From NCBI GenBank assembly GCA_946811695.1, contig OX328128.1, forward strand, positions 74,222,531 through 74,286,530: 64,000 nucleotides of DNA. The letters run 5' to 3'. The notes under the pieces are model-generated. The model saw only the letters and a program-made list of their open reading frames with translations. It ran no database searches and was not told the DNA's origin. Below are positions 1-11,190 of the stretch, piece after piece; the first letter of the stretch is position 1, and each line of letters begins with the position of its first letter. The position numbers were made by a program, and so were the translations under genes. The DNA comes from Gonocerus acuteangulatus (lineage: Eukaryota; Arthropoda; Insecta; Hemiptera; Coreidae).

Positions 1-93
1 GGGATGTAATGGCCCCGAAGAAGGTAGCATTAAGGCCACGAAATATGTAATACAAAAAAAGAAACATCTAATAAAATGGTACTAAAGAAAAAC

Positions 94-96
<3 letters not shown>

Positions 97-186
<90 letters not shown>

Positions 187-196
187 GAGAGAGAGA
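97..196. repeat. (TA)n followed by (GA)n compound microsatellite
   Basis: About 52 bases of alternating TA pass directly into about 48 bases of GA with one interruption. The same TA-to-GA transition recurs at 23417-23632, and a CT-to-TA transition occurs at 11083-11190 and 40782-40867, so compound dinucleotide tracts are a habit of this genome. Confidence 0.95.
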
Positions 197-388
197 ACTC
201 ACAAAAACGCGTGGTGTCGAATCTCACCCATATATTTCGGCACAAGAATTTTATTTTATTTTATAATTTCTATTACTGATTTTGTTTTATTATTCAATTT
301 ACTAATTAATTTCTAAATTTTATTGTTTTTACAAGTTATTTAATGGCAGGCAACCATTTATGTGGAGCATTTCGGAATAACAAATAAA

Positions 389-1535
389 TCTACTATATAT
401 TTGTCAAATACCACTCACTGACCAATCATCCCCCAGCCCAAACCGCTCGACAGAAAAACTTTTGCATGGACACTCCCTATATAACGTAGGCACTCACTAA
501 GAAAGGATTTCTTGATATTCGAATTTTTAAGTATTTTTTCAGGGGTATAAAGTTTGAGTTGGTTACAGCAGCCAAGCCTAGGCAGCCTGCGTTGCTAGGA
601 CGATAAAGATCAGCTGTTACCGAACATTATCTATTTCATAGTATTATTTTTAATTGAGGTTAATTTCCACTATGATGGAAGTCCTTGAATTACTAGAAAT
701 AAACTGTCACTTATAGAGTTTTAATTGCGTTTCTTTTCTCCCTGTTCCCGTCAGATAGGCTTGCCATATTTTTGGAGAGTTAAACCGGGACACATTAATA
801 TGGGATGGGCATACCACGGGTGGTTGGGAATAAAAACAGTACAAATTATAAGCAAAATGGTGAGTTTTAAGCCTAGCAAGTAACGGGAAGGGGGGGATCC
901 TGAACTGTTAGTCTACCCAAACCTTAAAAATAAGAACGGAACTTTTTTTGCTACTTGATTTTCTTAAAAAAATCTCTCAGCCAAATAGTAGTGTCTGGCT
1001 GCTGGCAGCGCTGTGCAGGTAGTTCCAGCGTTTTACAGTTAGATTACTTCTGATTTCTTTGACACTGTGAGCAGTAGTAAAAATGTTGATTGTAGAAAAG
1101 TAACCGATTTATAAAAGATTCTTATAAACATGAATTCATTACTTTTTACATCTTACAGCCTTTTCCGGGACATTGATAAAACCGGGCGGGACACCGAAAC
1201 AATTGCAAAATACCGGGACAGTCCCGGTCAAACCGTGATGTATGGTAAGCCTATCCTTAGAGTTTTCTAGGTGAGGCAATAATATCCGGAACCCTTGCAC
1301 AGCCTCCTCGCCTATAACCTTGGTAATGCTCGCAAATATAATGGGTGTTTTCAAATAACTTTTTGGAAACATAAAATTTTAAATTTTAATGCCCATTGAA
1401 TAACATATAGTATGACGGGAACCGTGCTATAATTAACTGCACAAAATCGTATAGTAACGTAATTTTAATGAAACATTATTTAACGCGATAAAATACCTAC
1501 TTATCTGCCGTGACGAAGCACGGGTATTCAGCTAG
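389..1535 (+). mobile_element. Helitron copy A (non-autonomous)
   Basis: The element begins TCTACTATATATTTG after a host A and ends CTAG at 1532-1535. A short hairpin (CCGTG 1508-1512 pairing with CACGG 1519-1523) lies 8 bases before CTAG. This is the classic Helitron layout: 5' TC, subterminal hairpin, CTRR, insertion between A and T without duplication. No Rep/helicase gene is inside, so it depends on a partner elsewhere. A minus-strand frame near 1139-1372 is shared with copy C only because the copies are similar; I do not treat it as a gene. Copy B starts at the very next base. Confidence 0.85.
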
Positions 1536-4040
1536 TCTACTATATATTTGTCAAATAGCACTCACTCACTCATCTATCAACGCCCAGCCCAAACCGCTCG
1601 ACAGAAAATTTTGAAATTTTGCATGGACACTCCCTATATAACGTAGGCGCTCGCTAAGAAAGGATTTTTTGATATTCGTATTTTTAAGCATTTTCAGGGG
1701 AGTTTAAAGTTTGAGTTGGTTAGAGAAGGCAAGCCTAGGCAGCCTGCGTTGCTAGGACGATAAAGAACAGCTGTTACCTTACATTATCTATCTCATAGTT
1801 TTATTTCTAATTGAGGTTAATTTCAACTATGATGGCAGTCCTTGAATTACTAGAAATTAACTGTCCCTCATAGAGTTTTAATTGCGTTTCTTTTCTGCCT
1901 GTCCCCGTCAGATAAGCTTGCCATATTTTTGGAGAGTTAAACCGGGACACATTAATATGGGATGGGCATACCAGGGGGGGGGGGATAAAAAGAGTACAAA
2001 TTATAAGCAAAATGGTTGGTGAGTTTTAAGCCAAGCAACTAACGGGAAGGGGGAATCCTAAACTGTTAGTCTACCCAAACCTTAAAAATAAGAAGGGAAC
2101 TTTTTTTGCTACTTGATTTTCATAAAACAATCTCTCAGCCAAATAGTAGTGTCTGGCAGCTGGCAGCGCTGTGCAGGTAGTTCCAGCGTTCTACAGTTAG
2201 ATTACTTCTCATTTCTTTGACACTGTGAGCAGTAGTGAAAATGTTGATTGTAGAAAAGTAACCGATTTAAAAAAGATTCTTATAAACATGAATTCATTAC
2301 TTTTTACATCTTACAGCCTTTTCCGGGACATTGATAAAACTGGGCGGGACACCGAAACAATTGCAAAATACCAGTACAGTCCCAGTCAAACCGTGATGTG
2401 TGGCATATCCTTAGGTTTTCCAGCAGTCCAGGCAACGAACAGTTATAGATGGAAATTTTTGGAACACAATTTTTGACTTCGTAACTTTGTTTGGGCTGGA
2501 TAGGAGGTGAACATATCAAAAGTCCTCGCCCCTAGCCTTTAAGCCGGGGGGAGGGGGGTTTAGAAGGTCCCATTTTTCGGGTTTTCACTTATATCTCGAA
2601 AACCCTGCGTCCTAGCGACATGACTGTTCTATAACAAATGAAAGCTGATTAAATTTTCTGCAAGTTCTATTCAATAAAGTTTTTCGAGATATCTTTAGTT
2701 TTCGAAATCGAAAATATACTCCATTATGTAAATATAGGTAGTACTGGAAGTATAAATAGTACGAAATATATAATTTTGGGCCTCTGACCAGTTATTCACA
2801 CTCAATTATATAACATCTTGTCCATTATATTGGCAATGGTTTTGTTATGACCAAGTGAGTGCGTATATAACGTTTGAAAGAAAATACATAAAATAGTATT
2901 GTAATATATATTATTGAAGCTAATGGAATGCTCTACAACCCTATAACCGACATTTATTTTTTGGGTGCATCGTTGAAGATATATCCGGTCGAGAATAGAA
3001 AAAAGTGTGTTTTTCCCAAAATGACGGACTTTCAAGAGAGGATATTTTGAGAACTAAAGATATCTCGAAAAACGTCATTGAATAGAACTTGTAGGAAATT
3101 TAATAAGCTTTCATTTGTTATAGAATGGCCATGTCGCTAGGACGCAGGGTTTCCGAGATATAAGTGAAAACCCGAAAAATGGGACATTCTAAACCCCCCC
3201 TCCGCCCCGGCTCAAAGGCAACGGGTGAGGACTTTTGATACGTTGACCACCTAACTAGCCGAAACAAAGTTATGAACCAAAAAATATTGTTCCAAACATT
3301 TCCATCTATAACTCTTAGTTACCTGGACTATTAGTCGCTAAATTCCTGATTTCACGATGTACATTGAAATTATCTTTACGTTTGAAGGAAAATACATAAA
3401 ATAGCAAAGTAATATATATTATTGAAGGGAATGCAATACTCTACAACCCTATAACCGTTATTTATTATTTTGGTACATCGTTGAAGAGTTATCCGGTCAA
3501 AACGTGGAAAAAATATGCGGCAAAAGTGTTTTTCCCCAAAATGACAGACTTTCAAGAGCGGATATTTCGAAAACTAAAGATATCTCGAAAAACTTTATTG
3601 AATAGAACTTGTAGGAAATTTAATGAGCTTTCATTTGTTATAGAATAGTCATGTCGCTAGGACGCAGGGTTTTCGAGATATAAGTGAAAACCCGAAAAAT
3701 GGGACCTTCTAAACCCCCCTCCCCCCCGGCTTAAAGGCTAGGGGCGAGGACTTTTGATATGTTCACCTCCTATCCATCCCAAACAAAGTTACGAAATCAA
3801 AAATTGTGTTCCAAACATTTCCATCTATAACTGTTCGTTGCTAGCTACAGACCACAATCCAGACTTCTTGGAAACATAAACTTTTAAATTTTAACGCCCA
3901 TTGAATAAAATATAGTATGACGGGAACCGTGCTGTAATAAACTGCACAGAATTGTATAGTAACGTAATTTTAATGAAACATTATTTAACGCAATAAAATA
4001 ACTACTTATCTGCCGTGACGAAGCACGGGTATTCAGCTAG
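1536..4040 (+). mobile_element. Helitron copy B with internal foldback insertion
   Basis: Starts TCTACTATATATTTG immediately after the CTAG of copy A and ends with the same hairpin and CTAG at 4037-4040, followed by T. It matches copy A to about 2420 and again from about 3870, and is longer because an inverted-repeat element (2432-3841) has been inserted. No Rep/helicase coding sequence is visible. Confidence 0.85.
2432..3841. mobile_element. foldback element nested in Helitron B
   Basis: The left arm (2432-2712) reappears inverted as the right arm (3553-3841) and again as a middle copy (about 3036-3331). The middle and right copies belong to a tandem duplication of about 509 bp (2868-3376 and 3377-3841). 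The arms contain G- and C-runs and the inverted words CTCGAAAACCCTGCG/CGCAGGGTTTTCGAG. No transposase frame is present. The family is not assigned. Confidence 0.7.
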
Positions 4041-4254
4041 TAAATAATATTGAGAATAATGTCAGTTATAAAGGAGTTTTAGAATAGTTAGGGCAGCTGT
4101 GGAATATTGATTGAAAGCTTTAAAATGACATAAATCTAATACAAGAAGGAATCTGACAGATTTAGAAACAACTTTCTTGAATAATTGCCAAGAGATTGGT
4201 GGCAATCAAGGGAGCTCTCATTGAATCAGTTCTGATTAAATTTCCTGTCGGATC

Positions 4255-4470
4255 GAGAGAGAGAGAGAGAAAGAGAATGATACAGAAAGAGAGAGAGAGA
4301 GAGAGAAAGAGAATGATACAGAAAGAGAGAGAGAGAGAGAGAGAAAGAGAATGATACAGAAAGAGAGAGAGAGAGAGAAAGAGAATGATACAGAAAGAGA
4401 GAGAGAGAGAGAGAAAGAGAATGATACAGAAAAAGAGAGAGAGAGAGAAAGAGAGATACAGAGACAGAGA
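4255..4470. repeat. GA-rich minisatellite
   Basis: Purine tract in which GA runs of variable length are punctuated five times by ATGATACAG, giving a degenerate unit of roughly 32-36 bases. The apparent minus-strand open frame (LSLSLS...) is low-complexity translation of the tract, not a gene. Confidence 0.9.
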
Positions 4471-5136
4471 AGGGTTATTTTGTAGCGACTTACTTCGGAG
4501 GGGGGGGGGGGAGTGTATATTCAAACCTGATTAACTGGGTCATGGATTTCTGTTTCTGGAATATCATTACATTGTCGCGCCAAAATAACCTCCATCAAGA
4601 ATTGAAATCATTTACGAATTTTATAGTACATCGGACAGACCCACAAAAACAAGAGAATTACTTTTAAAATAAAGAAAAAAAAAAATTTCTTTTAATTTTT
4701 GCCTTTTTTTAAAACAATGACATGAAGTCAAATATCTCGTTGATGGTATTGTAGTTACGGAACACGATCTCTATGTACACATGAATTGGTAAAACAGAAA
4801 TAACATCTTTCAGCGGGACCCTAACTGTGCAAAGGGGTAGCAGAGGGAAATAATGATTCAATTGGTCCAAAATACATTTTTCATGAACTCTAGCAGATAT
4901 AAGAGTGACTAGAGCTTCCAAAACCTTTTTTTTTTTATTTTGTAATACGTTTAACCGTATCTGTTAACATTAGTTAAGATTGCTCTCAGATAAAAATAAT
5001 GATTATATACAGAAATTGAGTTGAAATACAAAATAAATAAAAAACAAATAAGCAAATAAATAAAACATAAAATAAGAAAAAAGAAAGAAAAAGTACATAA
5101 AAAACAAAACAAACAAAAACAATGAATATGAAATAA
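4471..5136. other. AT-rich stretch, no gene recognised
   Basis: Contains a G11 run near 4500, an A-rich patch near 4670 and an A/T-rich (AAAT/AAAC) tract at 5030-5165 that abuts the 3' end of the Jockey element. A 70-codon minus-strand frame at 4709-4921 matches nothing I recognise. Confidence 0.6.
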
Positions 5137-5232
5137 TAATAAAAATAATAACACAATAATAATAATGTTAATAACACTTTTGGAAGGAGCCAATCAATAC
5201 TGGCACTTCCTACTTAGAATAATGTTTTGTCT

Positions 5233-7140
5233 CTATTCAGTTAATTGATCACGAGGCCAATGTCTCTTGAGCCTTCTAGGCGGATTTTTGGGGTGAGTTT
5301 GGGAGGAAAGTGTTTGTGCTCTGGGATTAGGATGGAAGGACAGTTTGGAATGAAACGTTAGGAAGCGGGATTTTGCCAGTTCTTGAACGAAAGGGATGTT
5401 GAGGTCACTATGAAGGGTTTTATTGGAAACATAGAAAGGAGCATTAACTATTTTGCGAAGGACTTTGGATTGGAATGCCTGTATTCTCTGTATGTTAGAA
5501 GTTTTAGTTGTTCCCCAGACTTCAAGTCAGTAAGTCCAAATAGGTCGGATTATGGTTTTGTAAACAATGAGTTTGTTGTGTATTATCAGTTTTGATGAAG
5601 GTCCCAGTAGTCGTCGTAAGAGTCCGTATATCCTGTTCAGTTCCTGTCTTTTCAGTCGGGTGTGTGGGTTCCAAGTGAGTCTACTGTCCAGTAATAATCC
5701 CAGGTAGCGCACCTCGTTGGATATGGGGAGTTCGTGGCTGAATATGATGACTGGAGGGCAGGTTCTCTTATTGAGGGTGAATGTGATTTGGCAGCATTTC
5801 TCAGGATTCACCTTTATTTTCCACTTGTTGCACCAGTGCTCGACAGATTCCAGATGTTCTTGTAGATAAAAGGAAGCAGTTATGGGATCAGGAGAAGAAG
5901 AAAAGATGGCCGTATCATCAGCATATGTGGTTAAGTGGGTGCTGGGATGGGTGGGGATGTCTGCGGTGTACAAAAGGTAAAGGAGAGGACCAAGAATACT
6001 TCCCTGTGGTACTCCGGAGGAAATGGGATGGGAACTAGACAATGCGGAACCAGATCTTACTTGGAAGGAGCGGTTAGATAGATAGGATTGCAGGATTAGG
6101 AAATATGTGTGAGGAAGTATGCACTTTACTTTGTATAACAACCCCGGGTGCCAAACACGATCGAACGCTTGGGCGACGTCGAGAAAGGCACTCGTGCAAT
6201 AGTTTCTACATTCAAGCGCGTGGGATATGGTGTCAACAACGCTGAAGCATTGTTGGATGGTTGAATGCTGAGGACGAAAACCAAACTGGTGATCTGGTAA
6301 GGAATTTGGAGGGATCGTGGACAGAATTCTTTTAAGGAGAAGTTTTTCAAATATCTTGGATATAATTGGGAGCAAACTGATAGGGCGATAGGAAGATGGA
6401 TTCTTGGGAGATTTCTGAGGTTTAGGTATAAGGATTATTATCGAATGTTTCCATGGATTTTGGAAGTGGGTAGTACGAAGGATTGAATTGAATATGTAGG
6501 CGAGGAAAATAATTGCTTTGTGAGGTAGATTTTTTAGGATTAGGGCTGTTATAAGGTCATAACCGGGAGATTTTCTTGGGAGGTGTCTGATAATGTATTT
6601 AACTTCTGCAGGATGGAATGCTTTAGGAGGAAGGGAGAGTGGAAGAGGGGTATTCAGGTAATCTTGTATTTCCAGGTCTTGGGAGGAGCTGGTTTCTGGA
6701 TGAGGGGAAAAAGTAGATTCCAGATGGGAAGCGTATAGTTCGGCTTTATCTTCATCACTTCTAGCCCAAGTTCCGTCGCTGCGTTGAAGAGGTTGAGGAA
6801 CGGAATGGAATTTTAGGATTTTACGGGTGGCTTGCCAGAGAGAGTTGTCTTCGGTGGTGAGTGATTGGAGGTAATCATTAAAGGATTCAGATCGGAATTC
6901 GGATAAGGCTTTTTTTAGGAGGCGAGTAAGTCGATTGACGGAAGTGTGTTCGGATGGGCAACGAGACCTCTGCCAGCGAGCCCTTGCTTGGCGCTTAGCT
7001 GACAAGAGATTAAGGATGTGGTCTGGGAGTTGAGGCTTAGGGCGAAAAGGGAGACGAGTTCTTGGCCTGCTTGAGCTCAGAGCACTGTCTTGTATGGCTT
7101 TTGTGAACATCAAAACAGCCTCATCCACGTCGGATGAAGT
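5233..7140 (-). pseudogene. Jockey ORF2 reverse transcriptase domain (broken)
   Basis: RNA-directed DNA polymerase part of a non-LTR retrotransposon, which would copy its RNA at a nicked target by target-primed reverse transcription. The frame is open for 533 codons (7128-5527). It contains the RT landmarks in order: SYRPISLLPIISKIFEKLL, FGFRPQHST, FLDVAQAFDRVWH (motif A aspartate), SGVPQGSILGPLLYLLY (motif B), TYADDTAIF (the catalytic YADD box) and YLGLLLD. A TGA at 5529-5527 interrupts the conserved tail, which continues in the same frame as far as a TAG at 5233 and contains NAPFYVSNKTLHSDLNIPF. At the 5' side the frame is displaced from the endonuclease frame near 7130-7145. The catalytic core itself is intact; the protein as a whole is not. 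Confidence 0.92.
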
Positions 7141-7895
7141 TGAGAGAGTTGTTGACGAAACAACTCCCAGTTCATAGGCCCTGGTGTGAGAGTGGGATTG
7201 CTGGAGCGTGGTAGAGGAGAGGTATTCAGGACGATTAGGATGGCTGAGTGATCGGATGAGAGTTCAAGGAGTGACTGAACGGAGTATGATATTCCTCGTA
7301 GGCCAGAAGTGATGAAGAAATCTACGAGGTCGGGAGTGCGAGAGGGATCGGTTGGCCAATATGTAGGAGAATCAGAGGAAATGGTGTCATAATTTTGGGA
7401 TTGAAGGATGTCATAAAGAATTCTGCCACGAGGATTGGTAAGACGGCTTCCCCATCTGGGATGTTTCGCATTGAAATCAGCCCCTATAAGAAAGTGAGGA
7501 CCAAAGGATTGGAATAGAGTGAGGAATTCAGGTTAGTAAATGGTAAAATTTGGAGAGAAATACGCCACAGAAACAATTATATTGTAGGATGAAAGGGAAA
7601 GGAAAATTGAACTTACCTGCATGCTGTCTGTCGAGAGAGTGGAGTGCGAAAAGTGAGCCAAAGAACTTTTCACCATTACTGCTGCTCCATGCCGGGCATC
7701 GGAGGGATGGTCTTCCCTGTAGCACACATAGCCTGGGATTGAGAAGTAGTTTGTGGTAAGTAGGTGTGTTTCTGTAATCAGTGCGATGTCGATGTTTCTT
7801 TCTGTAAGTAGGAGTTCAAGCTCGAGTCGTCGTGAGATAAGTCCGTTAGCATTCCATAGAATTATGGTGAGGGAATTGGGATTAAAGGAAATCAT
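7140..7895 (-). pseudogene. Jockey ORF2 apurinic-like endonuclease domain (broken)
   Basis: N-terminal endonuclease of ORF2, which nicks target DNA. The start ATG at 7895-7893 overlaps the ORF1 stop. Family motifs are visible in order: IILWNANGL (strand 1, catalytic Asn), DIALITETHL (catalytic Glu), VAYFSPN, then LIGADFNAKHPRWGS (the GDFNA box), TPDLVDFFI and SSDHSAIL (catalytic Asp-His). A TAA at 7535-7533 falls between VAYFSPN and the GADFNA box, so only a truncated 120-residue product could be made. Just downstream a frameshift separates this domain from the RT. The residues around both breaks still look like the family, so the damage is probably young. Confidence 0.88.
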
Positions 7896-8590
7896 TTAAG
7901 AAGTTTCGGAAGAATGTCGGATATTAGGGAGGTCATAAGGGAGATAAGAGGAGTTAGTAACGTTTCCAACTTATTTAGGAACGAGGAAAACAGGTTGAAG
8001 GGATCTTGGGGTGTAGGAGTGGGAGGAACAGGGGAAGCATTAATAGGTTTAGGAGAGGAAACTGATGGGATATTCTTCTGGGAGGTTTGGGAAGGAGGTG
8101 TGAGGTTTTGTGCTGGGGTTGCGGTGGTTGGTGGTTTTTGTACTGGCATTGGATTGGGTTGAGGATTTACCAGCACTTTCTTTTGCCTAGAGGAGAGAAG
8201 AGAGGCATACGAGACATTTGGCCTTCGAGGTGAAGTTGCTGATGTGGATGGCTGCTGAGGCTGAGTGTGTGTGGCATCTTTGATGGCAGAAGCCTGTACG
8301 TTGGTCAGACGGGTTACGCTGCACGTCCTCTGCCGTTGAGTCCTAAGAGTTCTGAGGGCCTTGTAGACATCGTATCCTTTGTAGTTAGCTGGATGATTGT
8401 CGCCACAGTTGGCGCAGGTTGCAGGTGCGTCTTTCGGTTTAGCGCAATCTTCAGACTTGTGCTGCTCGCCACATTTAACGCACTTAGGTGCGTTTCCAAA
8501 ACCTACCGCTAGATATCGTAAAAACCTGTCACAGTTCCAGCCCCGAAACGAAGAGATGGCCTTGTCACAAAAGACCAGAGGCTATCTCGA
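7892..8590 (-). pseudogene. Jockey ORF1 gag-like protein with CCHC knuckles (5'-truncated)
   Basis: Nucleic-acid-binding ORF1 protein of the retrotransposon. One frame runs from about 8555 down to the TGA at 7894-7892. It contains two clear zinc knuckles, CVKCGEQHKSEDC and CANCGDNHPANYKGY (about 8482-8390), followed by a basic stretch and a proline-rich tail. NHPANYKGC-type knuckles are a hallmark of Jockey and related insect LINE gags. The preceding knuckle looks eroded (one expected Cys is missing) and the N-terminal half is absent. The last residues overlap the ORF2 start by one ATGA. Confidence 0.82.
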
Positions 8591-8711
8591 ATGGGTTAAA
8601 AAAAAATCTATAAATTCTAAATAATCAAGTAGTTTTGCTCTTTTATATTTGCAACGAAAAGTAACGCAAATTTTGATATTTTGTTTTATCAGGATAACCT
8701 CCTATATTGTT

Positions 8712-8777
8712 ATATTCGGCAACGAAATAGCAGACAAAGCAGCAAAGGTCGCTTGTGTTAATTTATGGGTTGTTTTT
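8712..8777 (+). pseudogene. RNase H-domain relic of a LINE
   Basis: A short plus-strand frame reads IFGNEIADKAAKVA, which matches the conserved GNE-AD-AAK block near the C-terminus of retrotransposon RNase H domains. Nothing upstream or downstream can be followed in frame. It lies just outside a TIR element at 8835-9470. Confidence 0.6.
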
Positions 8778-8834
8778 GGCGAGTATGTCCTGTAAGTTAT
8801 GTAGGACCGCAAGGTGGTCTTGTAATCTGCACTC

Positions 8835-9470
8835 ACAAGGGGAGTATATAGCGATGGGGTCACCGATCTGGACCATTTTTTTCTGGTGATGCCACATCGA
8901 AAAATAGTCGATACGTCCAATGCGCCTTAGGAGCCGATAAATAAAATAAAATAGGTTGAAAGTGCTTTATTTTTTATATCGAGTTTAGAAAATGATATCG
9001 ACATGATTTTTTCACCAATTCATTTGTTTTTAGAGTAGATTAAAGGAAATATATAATCGTTAAACAATAATTTATATTTCATCAAATAAATTCATTAATA
9101 TGCTTACGTTTTCAAGTAAACTAGTATTATAAATTTGTTTACACCAAAAATAATAGCAGATTTAAAAACAGCACCCCAAGAAACCCTAATGTAGTGAATA
9201 ACATTGAAAAAAAAAAATAATCATTTTTCCCAGTCTGGAAGAGACTAAAAATGTCTAAGCGAAAAAGTAACGTGACTTTGTGAAATTCAATATCTCATTG
9301 AAATCTTTCAAAAGAAGAATAACTCCCTTTTCTAACCATATAAATGACTATTGTATTATCTCAAAAAGTACTTGCAAAAAATGGTTCTCAAAATAAAAGT
9401 AAAATGTAAACTTTAAAAAAAAAAATGGTCCAGATCGGTGATCCCATGGCTGTATACTCCCCTTGTCAGT
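8835..9470. mobile_element. short TIR element (MITE-like)
   Basis: About 45 bp at 8839-8885 (beginning CAAGGGGAGTATATAGC and reading into CCGATCTGGACCATTTTT) recur inverted at about 9418-9466. The interior of about 530 bp is AT-rich and has no frame. It separates two LINE relics that lie on opposite strands. Confidence 0.65.
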
Positions 9471-9830
9471 AAGTATGTGTTTAATTCTTAGTGTCTCGGT
9501 ACAACATGTGCTTACAGGTCTGTTTCGCCGTTCCAATACATAATAGTTATTTAGTAAACTTTGCCCTAAGCGAAATCTTGTTAGGTTTTCTTTCAACGAG
9601 GCTCTTTTTGTATTTTTAATTTGCCGCAGTATGTTTTCAGAATTAGTCCATTCTATGTGCCAGTCATTTAATGTCTTATTTTCGGCTATGGCGATTGCAA
9701 TAAGGTAAATAAAAACTGCTATTGGTAAATAGCGTTTGAGTAGAAGATACAAAAAGATTAGGAGGATAGGGCGGAAACAGCGAACAATTTCCCACTATAC
9801 AAGGAAAAGGAAAAAAAAAACGATAAAAGC
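9471..9830 (-). pseudogene. C-terminal (post-RNase H) relic of a LINE ORF2
   Basis: Minus-strand frame containing WHIEWTNSENILRQIK, then LTRFRLGQSLLNNYYVLERR and TLRIKHILTDKG. This is the region after RNase H in Jockey/I-like ORF2 proteins, normally ending in a C-x2-C...H...C cluster; here TCCTETLRIKHIL keeps two of the Cys and the His. It is cut off by the TIR element at 9470. Orientation is opposite to the relic at 8712, so these are either two insertions or one split by inversion. Confidence 0.65.
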
Positions 9831-10403
9831 TGAATGTTATAATTTTTTTCCCTCTCGATTTCCGTTAAAAGGGGTTACGAGACCAAAAAATCTGCAATTC
9901 CCTTTTAAGTCGCTGATAAAAACCCCGACGTATATTCATTCAAAGGGGAAAATTCGGCTCAGTGGTCGAACAGTCGATTCCTGTTCGGGAGTACTTGAGG
10001 TCAAAACTCGGGCTTTAAACGGAATCTTCTGTTGTAAATTTCAGGATCAAAATAGCAGTTCTCGGATTGTCGCTGGATCCACGCTTCCTTTAACCTTTCG
10101 CCCGCTGAATACAATAAACGGGCGTGTGCGGGTCACGCAGGATTCATTTTGCCAGTGGCGCACGCCTCACGCGGCGCTCATTTTATATTTCTTTTCGTCC
10201 CTTAACTCGCTAGTGAGCTTAGTCCTAGTGGGAGGAAAGATGAGCAAGTGACAAACTAGCGAGAGAATTCAGTTTTAAGATAACACATTGCGTCTTTGTC
10301 AGGCCGAGACAAGAATCCGAGACAATTTCCCACTATACAAGGAATTTTCCCTTGTATAGTGGGAAAAAATCCTTGTATAGTGGGAAATCCGTCCTATCCT
10401 CCG
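9757..10403. mobile_element. inverted-repeat element with nested hairpins
   Basis: Bounded by inverted copies of GGAGGATAGG-CGGA (9758-9772 and 10388-10402). The word TTTCCCACTATACAAGG occurs near 9787 and 10326 in plus orientation and twice inverted at about 10350-10388, forming perfect hairpins next to each other. The interior holds a tRNA-like segment and a GC-richer block around 10080-10180. No protein frame is recognised. Family unknown. Confidence 0.55.
9951..10020 (+). other. tRNA-like SINE head (degenerate)
   Basis: GGCTCAGTGGTCGAAC resembles a polymerase III A box in a tRNA D arm and GAGGTCAAAACTCG resembles a decayed B box. No complete acceptor stem is found, so this is a SINE relic and not a tRNA gene. 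Confidence 0.4.
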
Positions 10404-11082
10404 AGACAAGAACTGCTTGGGGAAAGTGTGTCTTTATCAACCCGCAACAAAGCACGAGCTGCATGAAAAGTGTGTCTTTATCAGCCCGCACCAGTGTGGG
10501 ACAGTGCTGGGTAAACATCATTCCTAATCCCGCACCACTGCGGGATAAGCGGTGAATGGGTTACCGGGTGCGAGCAAAAGGGAAAATGAGGTGACCACAG
10601 CACAATACTCACCAAACTATATCCATATTGAACCATGCAATCGAAAATCAGATACCTACACAGTATCGGCCTCCCTCGCGGTCTTTAAAGGGACTGTCGT
10701 TCTTTCGAAATTAAATAGAAAGCTTAAATATGCGTTAGTGATTGAAAAACAAAACGCGAACACTTTTAAAAACTTCCCCCGAGGCCTTAAAACTTTACAG
10801 CTAAGGGAGGAATGATTCTTAAAGAATTATTCATACCTCGGGGAGCTGTTCTTCTTAACCCGTTCCTATTACGAGGAATTCCTTAGAGAACAGTTCCTCT
10901 AGCCCTTTTTATTCCTTAGGGACATTCCTTAGGGAAGAAATAATATTTTCTATTCAGACAAATAGGAATTTCATTTTTATTTGAGGTATTATGCATTTTC
11001 TTATTAAAATTCGAAGGGATATAAATCATAAGCTCTGATGAGAGAATTTATGAAAATGTTGTTTAACTCATCGTGTCCCTCC
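10404..11082. other. noncoding stretch with short direct repeats
   Basis: AGTGTGTCTTTATCA occurs twice (about 10419 and 10469), each before CCCGCA words. A run of imperfect inverted ATTCCTTAGG/CCTAAGGAAT-like words occupies 10790-10940. Nothing coding is recognised. Confidence 0.45.
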
Positions 11083-11109
11083 TTCTCTCTCTCTCTCTCT
11101 CTTTGTATG

Positions 11110-11190
<81 letters not shown>
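11083..11190. repeat. (CT)n-(TA)n compound microsatellite
   Basis: Short CT tract followed by roughly 80 bases of TA with a few G interruptions. Confidence 0.9.

Larger units (their letters stand above)
5137..8590 (-). mobile_element. Jockey-clade non-LTR retrotransposon, 5'-truncated and inactive
   Basis: Reading on the minus strand the order is ORF1 (gag-like, zinc knuckles) at about 8590-7892, ORF2 endonuclease at 7895-7140 and reverse transcriptase at 7140-5233, then a short 3' UTR ending in an (ATT)n-like tail near 5137-5165. ORF1 and ORF2 overlap by ATGA at 7895-7892, a usual LINE arrangement. ORF1 lacks its N-terminus, so the copy is 5'-truncated. Two nonsense codons and one frameshift in ORF2 make it dead. 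Fragments of the same family lie at 24057-24620 and 49909-50493. Confidence 0.9.

Noticed and set aside
1139..1372. Minus-strand 77-codon gene conserved in Helitron copies
   Set aside because: Conserved only because the Helitron copies are near-identical; copy B is disrupted there. A captured exon is possible but not supported.
4162..4524. 120-codon minus-strand protein with LSLSLS and CIILFL
   Set aside because: Translation of the GA minisatellite.
4709..4921. 70-codon minus-strand frame with a protein-like composition
   Set aside because: No domain recognised, no splice or promoter context, AT-rich surroundings.
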